This document shows, piece after piece, positions 33,059 through 39,866 of a DNA stretch of 39,866 bases (position 1 is its first letter; the number at the start of each line of letters is the position of its first letter). The position numbers and the translations under genes were made by a program. The DNA is from Flavobacteriales bacterium UBA5933 (lineage in GTDB: Bacteria > Bacteroidota > Bacteroidia > Flavobacteriales > Weeksellaceae): positions 1 to 39,866 of the forward strand of contig DJDD01000016.1 in the NCBI GenBank assembly GCA_002430925.1, read 5' to 3'. Below the pieces are notes generated by a model. That model was not told the DNA's origin, ran no database searches, and was given only the letters and a program-made list of their open reading frames with translations.

Positions 33059-33643
33059 ATGAAAAAACTAATTTTTGGACTAGCAATATTTGGTGGTTTA
33101 AATACAGCACATGCACAAATTGATTTAGGTGTAAAAGGAGGAATTAATTTTTCAACACTATCTAATTATCCAACTTCAAAATTTAAAGTTGATTATTCTT
33201 TAGGAGGATATGCTAATTACGCAATTACTGACCAATTCAGTTTTCAACCAGAGATTTTATATTCTAAACAAGGTGCAGGTTTAAAAACAAATTCTAATGC
33301 TAAATCTAGATTAGTCACTCATAACATTAATATTCCATTAATGGGACGTTATGAAATTATGGATGGATTCAATGTTGAATTTGGTCCTCAATTAGGTTTC
33401 TTAGTTTCTGCTCAACAAAAAATTAAAGATGGGAAAACAGATATAAAAACTAATGTAACTGATAATTTTAAGACATTTGATTTTGGTCTTAATTTTGGTG
33501 CAGGATATAAGATATTTGATGAAATAGAAATTAATGCTCGTATAACAAAAGGATTAACTGATATTAACCATAATCCTGATGGTAGAAAAACAACCAATAC
33601 TTATTTTAATGTTGGTATTGCTTACAAACTATCTGAGCTTTAA
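33059..33643 (+). CDS. Outer-membrane beta-barrel protein, porin-like
   Basis: A 194-residue protein with a signal peptide (about 1-20, ending AHAQ). The mature chain has repeated amphipathic beta-strands and ends in YFNVGIAYKLSEL. The opening IDLGVKGGINFSTLS and the closing pattern match the small OmpA/PorT-type eight-strand barrels common in Bacteroidetes (outer membrane beta-barrel domain). The role may be structural or adhesive; no specific function is visible. It is monocistronic, after a 131-nt gap from waaA, with a possible near-consensus -7 box TAGCTTTA (33000-33007). Confidence 0.8.
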   Translation: MKKLIFGLAIFGGLNTAHAQIDLGVKGGINFSTLSNYPTSKFKVDYSLGGYANYAITDQFSFQPEILYSKQGAGLKTNSNAKSRLVTHNINIPLMGRYEIMDGFNVEFGPQLGFLVSAQQKIKDGKTDIKTNVTDNFKTFDFGLNFGAGYKIFDEIEINARITKGLTDINHNPDGRKTTNTYFNVGIAYKLSEL

Positions 33644-33650
33644 AATAAAT

Positions 33651-33687
33651 AAAAAAACTTCAATTTATCAATTGAAGTTTTTTTATT
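33651..33687. terminator. Bidirectional terminator between the barrel gene and oxyR
   Basis: AAAAAAACTTCAATT (33651-33665) pairs perfectly with 33670-33684, with a TATC loop. Long A and T runs on either side serve both convergent genes. Confidence 0.92.
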
Positions 33688-33695
33688 CTATCTTT

Positions 33696-34652
33696 TTATC
33701 TATTATTTACGGGTAAAGAAATCATATTTGATTCAATTTTTTCATCTTTCTCTAAAAATATTTTTCCTCTCAAAATACTTTGTATTGTATTAATTAATTC
33801 TTTTTCAAAAGAATTTCTTAATTGTGATTGATGATAAATTAAAGCTACTTCTCTTGTAGGAACAGGAGATTCGAAATCTTTTATATTACCTTTTAAATCA
33901 TTTGGTAAATCTTCGGCAACTAAAGAAGGTAACAATGTCATTCCATAACCATCATTCGCTAATTTTATTAATGCTTCAAAACTACCAGATTCTAATTTTA
34001 TTGGTCTATTTTTCATGTGAGTTGTATCACATAATGCTAAAACATTATTTCTAAAACAGTGACCTTCTTGTAAAATTAATAAATCAGCTGTATCCAAATC
34101 AGATTCTTTAATTCTATCTTTATCAGATAAACGATGTCCTTTTGGAACATATGCTATCAAAGGTTCGTAGTATAATGGTTTTTCTATAATTTGATCCTCA
34201 TATAATGGGGATACAACAATTCCAAAATCCAAAGAACCATCTTTTATGCCTTTTATTATTTTATCCGTTTGTAATTCCTTTATTATAAGATTTGATTTCG
34301 GATTATTTTTCTGAAAAGTTTTATAAAACAATGGGACAAGAGAAGGTAAAACAGTTGGAATAACGCCAATTACAAAATCACCTTCAAGTAAACCTTTTTC
34401 TTCGTTTACAAGATGTTTCATTCTATTCGCTTCCATTAAAATTGTTTTTGCTTGAGCAACAATTTTTTCACCTATTTGTGTAATTTTAATTGGATGAGAT
34501 GTCCTATCGAAAATATCAATATTCAATTCTTTTTCCAATTTTTGTATTTGCATACTAAGCGTTGGCTGAGTAACAAATGATTTTTCAGCGGCAATTGTAA
34601 AGTTTTTATGCTCTGCTACTGCTAATACATATTGTAATTGTACTAATGTCAT
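33696..34652 (-). CDS. oxyR: Hydrogen peroxide-inducible regulator OxyR
   Basis: A LysR-type transcription factor of 318 residues that senses peroxide by disulfide formation. The N-terminal winged helix-turn-helix covers about 1-60 (LQYVLAVAEHKNFTIAAEKSFVTQPTLSMQ). The effector domain holds the redox pair Cys199 and Cys208 in EGHCFRNNVLALC, at the same numbers and nine-residue spacing as in E. coli OxyR, which identifies it among LysR proteins. A C-terminal extension of about 15 residues follows. Targets in this window are not marked; bcp is a possible one. A near-consensus -7 box TACCTTTA (minus strand, 34686-34693) precedes it. Confidence 0.93.
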   Translation of the reverse strand: MTLVQLQYVLAVAEHKNFTIAAEKSFVTQPTLSMQIQKLEKELNIDIFDRTSHPIKITQIGEKIVAQAKTILMEANRMKHLVNEEKGLLEGDFVIGVIPTVLPSLVPLFYKTFQKNNPKSNLIIKELQTDKIIKGIKDGSLDFGIVVSPLYEDQIIEKPLYYEPLIAYVPKGHRLSDKDRIKESDLDTADLLILQEGHCFRNNVLALCDTTHMKNRPIKLESGSFEALIKLANDGYGMTLLPSLVAEDLPNDLKGNIKDFESPVPTREVALIYHQSQLRNSFEKELINTIQSILRGKIFLEKDEKIESNMISLPVNNR

Positions 34653-34729
34653 ATATTAAGAATAATATTCTATAAATATTTGTGATAAAGGTAAGAAATA
34701 ATATTATTAATATATATAATTAATCGAGA

Positions 34730-34757
34730 TAAAAAAAGCTCGAAAAATCGAGCTTTT
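34730..34757 (-). terminator. Intrinsic terminator after the 138-residue lipoprotein gene
   Basis: AAAAGCTCGA (34734-34743) pairs with TCGAGCTTTT (34748-34757) across four A. Read on the minus strand it ends in a run of seven T. Confidence 0.88.
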
Positions 34758-34772
34758 AATTCATATTTAAAA

Positions 34773-35189
34773 TTATTTACCTAATTCTTTTTGAATTTTA
34801 GATGTCCAATCATTTATTTTTTTAGCATCTTCAGGAGTTAATTTCTGAGTTATTTTTCTTAAATCAGAAGATAAATCTACTGCTTGTTTAGTTAATTCTG
34901 CTAACTTATCTTGATCTCCTGTAGTTGCAGCAACCTTCATTTCTTTAGCTAACTCAGCATATTTTTTTGTCCATTCATTTGCTTCTGGTGAAGAAAAAGT
35001 TGGTAATTCAGCAATAAAATCATCTATTTTATCAACATTTTCTTGTCCTTCCTCTAATTGAGTACTTACAGTCTCTTCTAGTTGTTTTTGAGTGTTTTCT
35101 ACATTTTCTTCAACTTTTTCTTTGTTAGATTTACAAGAAGAAAATGAAATAACAGTTAATGCAGCAAAGGCTATAAATAATTTATTCAT
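34773..35189 (-). CDS. Coiled-coil lipoprotein of unknown function
   Basis: A 138-residue predicted lipoprotein. The signal peptide ends at SFSSC (Cys19). The mature protein is Glu/Lys-rich and almost entirely helical, with heptad-like spacing, probably a helical bundle or coiled coil. No family is recognised. It lies 58 nt downstream of the ABC exporter gene on the same strand and ahead of a terminator. It may be the last gene of the truA-ABC transcript, although a near -7 box TACATTTA (minus strand, 35219-35226) suggests its own promoter. Confidence 0.7.
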   Translation of the reverse strand: MNKLFIAFAALTVISFSSCKSNKEKVEENVENTQKQLEETVSTQLEEGQENVDKIDDFIAELPTFSSPEANEWTKKYAELAKEMKVAATTGDQDKLAELTKQAVDLSSDLRKITQKLTPEDAKKINDWTSKIQKELGK

Positions 35190-35247
35190 TTGTTTAAGTT
35201 TATTATTGTTAATAATTGTAAATGTATAATTAATTTTTTACTTTTTT

Positions 35248-37008
35248 TTAACTTTCTTTAGAAAACTGAACCTCGTAAAGATTTGCATAATAGCCATGTT
35301 TTGCTAATAACTGCTCATGTGTTCCTTGTTCAACTATCAAACCATTATCCATTACAATAATCTTATCTGCATTTTGTATTGTTGCCAAACGATGAGCTAT
35401 TATAATTGACGTTCTATTTTCAGTTAATTTATCCGTTGCGATTTGTATTAATTCTTCTGATTCTGTATCTATAGAAGATGTAGCTTCATCTAATACCAAA
35501 ATAGCTGGATTATAAATGTATGCTCTTAAAAAAGATATTAATTGTCTTTGACCAACAGAAAGTGTAGAACCTCTTTCACTAACTTCACTGTAATATCCTT
35601 TTGGAAGAGAAGATATAAAATCATCAATACCTATTATTTTAGCTGCATCTTGTACTTGTTCTAATGTAATTGTTTTATTTCCTAAAACTATATTATCGTA
35701 AATAGTTGTATTGAATAAAAATACATCTTGTAAAACTACAGCCACATGTTTTCTTAAATTTTTAAGATCCATGTCATAAATATTAACATCATCAATTTTT
35801 ATAACTCCTGAATCAATATCATAAAAACGACTTAATAAATTTATTATCGTAGATTTTCCTGCTCCTGTTGCTCCTACAATGGCAATTTTTTCTCCTGGTT
35901 GTGTTGAAAAAGAAATACCTTTTAAAACTGGATTATTAAGAACATAAGAAAATTTCACATTTTCAAAATCAATCTTACCTTTTACATTTTCTAATTCAAT
36001 TTTACCATTATCTGGTAATGTTTGATCGTCATCTAAAATTTTAAATACACGATCTGCCCCAACTAAACCACGTTGTATTGTATTAAACCTTTCTGCAATG
36101 GCTCTCATTGGTGCTGTTAATAAAGTTACATATTGTGTAAAAGCAATTAAATCACCTACTGATACATCTCCATAAACTGCAGTTCTAAGACCTCCAAACC
36201 ATATTAAACTTCCTGTTGCTAATGCTGAAATAATATCTACAACTGGAAATAATAAAGAAAAATAAAAAACAGTTTTTAAATAATTCTTTTTTAAATCTTC
36301 ATTAATTGTAACAAACTTGTTATACTCTGCTTGCTGACGATTAAAAACTTGAATAATATTCATTCCTGTTAATCGTTCTTGTACAAATGTATTTACTTTA
36401 GCCACAAGTGTTCTTTCTTCCTGATATACATTCTTTAAGGCTTTCTGAAAAAACCTTGTAATAATCATCATCAAAGGAAGAATAACAATAACAACAGTTG
36501 CTAAAACCCAGTTCATCCAGTACATCACAAAAACGATGAAGACAATTTTTAGCACATCTCCCAACATCACTAAAATTCCGTCATTAAATACCTCAGCTAT
36601 TGTTTCAATATCAGAAACGGAACGAGTTACCAAAACACCATTTGGTGTTTTATCAAAATAACCTAATTTAAATTTAATTAAGTGATCGTATAAACGTACA
36701 CGAAGTAAACGTATAACTCTTTGTGCTACAACATTGGCTAAATAAACCATAAAAAACGAAAGAATACCTTCGAAAACTAGAATCAAAGCTAGTTTTATAA
36801 TCTGAATTTTAAGACCTGGTAAATCTTTTGTTTGTATATAATCGTCTATTATATTTCCTGTTAAATAGGGTCTATAAACAGAAAAACATGCACTAAAAAT
36901 AGCTACAAAAATCACAGCCCAAAAGATAAATTTACTTTGGGAACCAATTTGTAGTACTCTCTTTAATCCATTAAAATCAAATGATGAATTTTCGTTATTT
37001 GAACTCAT
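35248..37008 (-). CDS. ABC exporter, fused membrane and ATPase domains (MsbA-like)
   Basis: An inner-membrane half-transporter of 586 residues. Six predicted helices span about 25-310. The ATPase domain follows with Walker A GATGAGKST, the signature LSVGQRQ, Walker B ILVLDEATSSID and a switch His in IIAHRLAT. The fold is that of the MsbA/multidrug exporter family, and lipids or drugs are the usual substrates. I start at the ATG at 37008 (MSSNNENSS); a longer start at 37041 would add eleven residues and overlap truA more. The 14-bp overlap with truA suggests translational coupling. Confidence 0.9.
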   Translation of the reverse strand: MSSNNENSSFDFNGLKRVLQIGSQSKFIFWAVIFVAIFSACFSVYRPYLTGNIIDDYIQTKDLPGLKIQIIKLALILVFEGILSFFMVYLANVVAQRVIRLLRVRLYDHLIKFKLGYFDKTPNGVLVTRSVSDIETIAEVFNDGILVMLGDVLKIVFIVFVMYWMNWVLATVVIVILPLMMIITRFFQKALKNVYQEERTLVAKVNTFVQERLTGMNIIQVFNRQQAEYNKFVTINEDLKKNYLKTVFYFSLLFPVVDIISALATGSLIWFGGLRTAVYGDVSVGDLIAFTQYVTLLTAPMRAIAERFNTIQRGLVGADRVFKILDDDQTLPDNGKIELENVKGKIDFENVKFSYVLNNPVLKGISFSTQPGEKIAIVGATGAGKSTIINLLSRFYDIDSGVIKIDDVNIYDMDLKNLRKHVAVVLQDVFLFNTTIYDNIVLGNKTITLEQVQDAAKIIGIDDFISSLPKGYYSEVSERGSTLSVGQRQLISFLRAYIYNPAILVLDEATSSIDTESEELIQIATDKLTENRTSIIIAHRLATIQNADKIIVMDNGLIVEQGTHEQLLAKHGYYANLYEVQFSKES

Positions 37009-37750
37009 TTTTAAATAATTCTTTTGGATATTGAACATCAACTAAATATAAGCCATGTGCTGGAGCAGAAGCTCCCGCAAATGAACGTTGTTTTTGTTCA
37101 ATAATTTCTATAAATTCTTGGATAGAAATTCTTTCTAAACCAACTTCTACCAATGTACCAACAATTGCTCGTACCATGTTACGTAAAAATCGATCAGCAG
37201 TTATTTGAAAAACAAGCTGTCCATTTTCATTTTTTTTCCAGAATGCTTCTCTTACATCACAAATGTGTGTTTTCACATCTGTATGCAATTTAGCAAAACT
37301 TCCAAAATCTCCTTTTTTTATTAAGAATCTAGCCGCTTCATTCATTTTCTCTATATCCAATTCACGGCTAAAAACCCAAGCACTTTCAAAAGAAAATGGA
37401 TCTTTGAATGGTGAAATAAAATAATTATAAGATCTTGAAGTTGCATCAAAACGTGCATGAGCTTCATCATCCATTAAAAATATAGAATAAATGGCTATAT
37501 CTTTTGGCAAAAAAGAATTTAATTTTTTGATTAAATCTACATTCAAATCTTCTTCATAGTCAAAATGCACAAACATTTTTTTTGCATGAACACCCGAATC
37601 TGTACGTCCAGCTCCTACAATAGATATTTTTTTTCTAAGTATTTTAGATAAACGATCTTCTATAACTTCCTGAACTGAAATTTGATTGGGTTGAATTTGA
37701 TAACCAAAATAATTTTTTCCGTTGTATGCTAATTCTAAAAAATAACGCAA
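36995..37750 (-). CDS. truA: tRNA pseudouridine synthase A
   Basis: TruA makes pseudouridine at positions 38-40 of the tRNA anticodon arm. The catalytic Asp is Asp51 in GAGRTDSGVHA, and the conserved FDATSRSYNYFI and RFLRNMVRAIVGTL are present. I place the start at TTG 37750, giving LRYFLELAYNG-, the usual TruA N terminus (251 residues). Longer readings would add 22 residues that cross the -7 promoter element at 37771-37778. The gene is divergent from the phosphoesterase gene and coupled to the downstream ABC exporter gene. Confidence 0.9.
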   Translation of the reverse strand: MRYFLELAYNGKNYFGYQIQPNQISVQEVIEDRLSKILRKKISIVGAGRTDSGVHAKKMFVHFDYEEDLNVDLIKKLNSFLPKDIAIYSIFLMDDEAHARFDATSRSYNYFISPFKDPFSFESAWVFSRELDIEKMNEAARFLIKKGDFGSFAKLHTDVKTHICDVREAFWKKNENGQLVFQITADRFLRNMVRAIVGTLVEVGLERISIQEFIEIIEQKQRSFAGASAPAHGLYLVDVQYPKELFKNEFK

Positions 37751-37756
37751 TTGTTG

Positions 37757-37764
37757 TAAATTTG
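37757..37764 (+). promoter_or_regulatory. -7 promoter element for the phosphoesterase gene
   Basis: TAAATTTG matches TAnnTTTG exactly. The predicted transcript start is near 37767, with a leader of about 19 nt to the TTG start at 37786. Confidence 0.55.
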
Positions 37765-37770
37765 AAAATA

Positions 37771-37778
37771 CAAAAATA
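37771..37778 (-). promoter_or_regulatory. -7 promoter element for truA
   Basis: On the minus strand the sequence reads TATTTTTG, an exact TAnnTTTG. The predicted transcript start is near 37768, essentially the same base pair as the start predicted for the divergent gene. Confidence 0.55.
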
Positions 37779-37785
37779 CAACCTT

Positions 37786-38277
37786 TTGAAGAAAATTCTT
37801 TTACTTTCGGATACACATTCTTACATTGATGATAGAATTATAGAATATGCCAAGCAAGCTGATGAAATTTGGCATGCTGGAGATATTGGAGATATTTCTG
37901 TTGCTGATCAATTAGCTGCTATAAAACCACTAAGAGCTGTTTACGGAAACATTGATGACCAAAAAGCTAGAGCTGAATTCCCTTTGAATAATAGATTTAT
38001 AGTAGAAAATGTTGATGTTTGGATAACACATATTGGCGGATATCCTGGGAAATATAATCCTGCTATTCGCGATGAAATTTATTCTCATCCTCCAAAATTA
38101 TTTATTTGTGGACATTCTCATATCTTAAAAGTAATGCCAGACAAACAACTTGGTTTAATACACATGAATCCTGGTGCCGTTGGTAAACATGGCTTTCAGA
38201 AAGTAAGAACAATGTTACGATTTGAATTGAATAGTGGAAAAATTGAAAATTTAGAAGTTATTGAATTTAAAAAATAA
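37786..38277 (+). CDS. YfcE/MJ0936-type metallophosphoesterase
   Basis: A 163-residue two-metal phosphodiesterase. All calcineurin-fold motifs are visible in order: SDTH near the start, HAGDIGD, YGNIDD, ITHIGGYPGKY and ICGHSHI, then MNPGAVG. The small size and GHSH close fit the YfcE group, which cleaves model phosphodiesters; the natural substrate is unknown. I start at TTG 37786, giving MKKILLLSDTH, because any earlier start would cross the promoter element at 37757-37764. A flavodoxin-like gene follows 4 nt downstream. Confidence 0.88.
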   Translation: MKKILLLSDTHSYIDDRIIEYAKQADEIWHAGDIGDISVADQLAAIKPLRAVYGNIDDQKARAEFPLNNRFIVENVDVWITHIGGYPGKYNPAIRDEIYSHPPKLFICGHSHILKVMPDKQLGLIHMNPGAVGKHGFQKVRTMLRFELNSGKIENLEVIEFKK

Positions 38278-38281
38278 AAAA

Positions 38282-38721
38282 ATGGAAACACAAATCATTA
38301 TTAATTCAACTCATAATAAATATGGTAATACATCTCAATTAATTAAAAAATTATATCCTAATTCAAAATCAATTAAACTTATAGATTATAAAATTGAATT
38401 ATACAATTATGATGAAAAATATTCTGATAATGATGAATTTTTATCAATTATCAGCGAAGTTATAAACTATGATAAAATAATTTTTGCTACTCCAGTATAT
38501 TGGTATTCTATGAGTAGTTTAATGAAAATTTTCTTTGATAGAATAACTGATTTAATTGGTACGCAAGAAGAATTAGGTAGAAAATTAATGGGTAAAAAAA
38601 TAGAAGTAATAACATAATAACAACTTCAAACGGGAATAATTTAGGTGATAATTTCTTTTTACCATTTATACAAACTGCAAATTATTTACATTTAGAATAT
38701 GTTAATGGAAGACATTATTAA
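38282..38721 (+). pseudogene. Flavodoxin/NADPH-dependent FMN reductase-like gene, frameshifted
   Basis: The first frame codes 111 residues with a flavodoxin-like fold: INSTHNKYGNTSQL (phosphate-binding loop type), then IIFATPVYWYSMSSLMKIFFDR, the FMN-site segment of NAD(P)H-dependent oxidoreductases. It then stops at TAA 38615-38617, inside a perfect 8-bp tandem duplication, TAATAACA x2 (38607-38622). Dropping one copy restores the frame to TTSNGNNLGDNFFLP and on to a stop at 38719-38721, giving 143 residues. So the gene is disrupted, or reversibly switched, by slippage. I start at ATG 38282; a TTG or ATG seven codons earlier would overlap the previous gene. It lies 4 nt after the phosphoesterase gene. 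Confidence 0.8.
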
Positions 38722-38733
38722 TTATTTTATTAA

Positions 38734-38768
38734 GAAAATTAAAGACAGACTATAGTGTCTTTAGTTTT
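38734..38768. terminator. Bidirectional terminator between the broken flavodoxin gene and the lipoprotein
   Basis: AAAGACA (38741-38747) pairs with TGTCTTT (38756-38762), extended by GAAAA/TTTTC on the outside with a two-base mismatch. Confidence 0.65.
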
Positions 38769-39803
38769 CTACTTACTCAATTTAAACTCTTTAAGGATTG
38801 TAATAAATTTTGGATTTTTTATATACCTCTTAAATTCGTGAGAATCTTGTCCTGTAAAATCAGTTTTCTCTAAAAAAGTATATGTTTTAGTCAGTTCATT
38901 ATACAAATCATCTTTATAACCAAAATCTGTTGGCGTAAAATTTCGTGCAAGGAAACCTACTCTACCTTTGCCTAAAACATAATCTGTATTGTTGATTGTG
39001 ATGTGCATTTTTTTTAATTGAGGAGTAAATTGTTTTAATTCATCTGCATCTGTAACAAAATCTATACGCCCTATTGCAGGAGCAAGCATAATACTATAAA
39101 ATCTATTATTATTTTCTTTTAATTCTACAGCATTTGTATAATCCACATAATGAGATTTTTTAGCTCTTTTGATTTCACTACTTTTTAATGATGGGTTTAC
39201 TAAAGCACTAAGAACAACAGAAGCTCCACGGCTATGAGATATCAAATAAACATCTTTATTGGAAATAGCGTTTAATACTCTTCTTAAACCAAAAACACCA
39301 GCTAATTGGCTATTTGTTGTTGCTGAAACCCAAACTTTGGCTGCTCCAAAAAGACTTTCATTTACTAATCCATCCCAATAGAAATTGAGAACTTCATCTT
39401 TGGAATTATTAATATTCATATAATTCCTAGCTTTATTATAACTGGATAAACTCGACAAATAATCATTATCTATTCCATGAACAAATATGATGACTCTTTT
39501 TTTATTTTTTACTCTGTCTGCTATTGCTTTTAACCTTAAATCTTCGTAGTTAATTAATTTATCCTTAAAACTTCTTTCAGTAGCAATCTTCATTAACGAA
39601 TAGTCGTTTCTACTTGCATTTCTTGGAGGTTTCCCAAATTCTTTCAACCAACTATCTGGATAAAAATTACCATTTTGATCTACAAAAGAACTTGTTGTAT
39701 TGGGTTGAATAAAATTATTGGGATGCTGAGAATCGGGTACATTGTGTATTGCTGCACATGAAGTAACAATAGTGATAAGAAAAATGTAAAAAATAGGTTT
39801 CAT
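38769..39803 (-). CDS. Alpha/beta-hydrolase-like lipoprotein
   Basis: A 344-residue predicted lipoprotein, with the signal peptide ending at VTSC (Cys16). The chain carries an alpha/beta-hydrolase core: the oxyanion motif FVHGID at 107-112 and the nucleophile elbow SHSRG with Ser191. The late segment containing DSHEFKRY offers a possible catalytic His. It resembles the DUF900-type family of esterase-like proteins of unknown substrate. A near-consensus -7 box (minus strand CAAATTAA at 39822-39829, one mismatch) gives a leader of about 16 nt. It could act on lipids or esters at the cell surface; this is inference from the fold. Confidence 0.75.
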   Translation of the reverse strand: MKPIFYIFLITIVTSCAAIHNVPDSQHPNNFIQPNTTSSFVDQNGNFYPDSWLKEFGKPPRNASRNDYSLMKIATERSFKDKLINYEDLRLKAIADRVKNKKRVIIFVHGIDNDYLSSLSSYNKARNYMNINNSKDEVLNFYWDGLVNESLFGAAKVWVSATTNSQLAGVFGLRRVLNAISNKDVYLISHSRGASVVLSALVNPSLKSSEIKRAKKSHYVDYTNAVELKENNNRFYSIMLAPAIGRIDFVTDADELKQFTPQLKKMHITINNTDYVLGKGRVGFLARNFTPTDFGYKDDLYNELTKTYTFLEKTDFTGQDSHEFKRYIKNPKFITILKEFKLSK

Positions 39804-39866
39804 TTAGAAAGTAATATTATGCAAATTAAATACTAATATTTTAATTAACCCGTAGTGCATTATGAC

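Noticed and set aside
38261..38281. A seven-codon N-terminal extension of the flavodoxin-like gene
   Set aside because: It overlaps the end of the phosphoesterase gene and adds MNLKNKK before a good ATG with an A-rich leader.
39804..39866. An RNA gene or partial gene at the right edge
   Set aside because: The sequence CCGTAGTGCATTATGAC is too short to identify, and no stem-loop or coding pattern can be supported.

Overview
This window looks like a chromosomal segment from an AT-rich member of the Bacteroidota, most likely order Flavobacteriales; the genus cannot be fixed from the sequence alone. The evidence is: two proteins with type IX secretion (T9SS) C-terminal sorting tails; a small secreted protein with a PID-type sorting tail; A-rich leaders without Shine-Dalgarno sequences; frequent TTG/GTG starts; and at least twelve exact copies of the Bacteroidetes -7 promoter element TAnnTTTG placed just upstream of genes. 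No rRNA, tRNA, CRISPR array, insertion sequence or prophage was found. Most of the window is ordinary housekeeping DNA.

Layout. 1-3623: protein quality control (trigger factor, ClpP, ClpX). 3657-7500: cell-surface genes (a T9SS cargo protein, a small PID-tailed membrane protein, a TlpA-like thiol-disulfide protein). 7500-7880: a gene-free stretch with two nested inverted repeats that look like a dispersed extragenic repeat. 7923-13258: DNA repair (AddA/RecB-like helicase-nuclease, UvrC) plus a membrane protein. 13576-16471: GcvT, then a run of small envelope proteins around a YiiX-like lipoprotein hydrolase whose 3' end carries a second repeat-like element. 16468-18596 (minus): an operon of birA, idi, a QueD-like enzyme and Bcp. 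18692-23339 (plus): rsfS-ftsH, then a LUD-domain gene, cdsA and psd. 23420-26584: a His/Glu-rich lipoprotein, a convergent phosphoribosyltransferase/HAD phosphatase pair of very low GC, and an APC-family amino acid permease. 26697-28892: a secreted reprolysin-type metalloprotease with CUB-like and T9SS domains. 28939-32927: nucleotide-sugar and envelope genes (Nudix, galE, a DegT sugar aminotransferase, kdtA). 33059-39803: a beta-barrel protein, OxyR, a lipoprotein, an ABC exporter with truA, a YfcE-like phosphoesterase, a flavodoxin-like gene broken by an 8-bp duplication, and an alpha/beta-hydrolase lipoprotein.

How the parts relate. Tig, ClpP and ClpX cover folding and regulated proteolysis, with FtsH as the membrane protease. 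CdsA and Psd make phospholipid; KdtA, GalE and the DegT aminotransferase serve lipopolysaccharide and surface sugars. OxyR and Bcp belong to peroxide defence, although they lie far apart here. The most unusual points are the 8-bp tandem duplication whose removal exactly restores a reading frame, the two extragenic repeat elements, the interlocked divergent promoters of truA and the phosphoesterase, and two convergent gene pairs whose shared terminator hairpin is coding sequence for both proteins.
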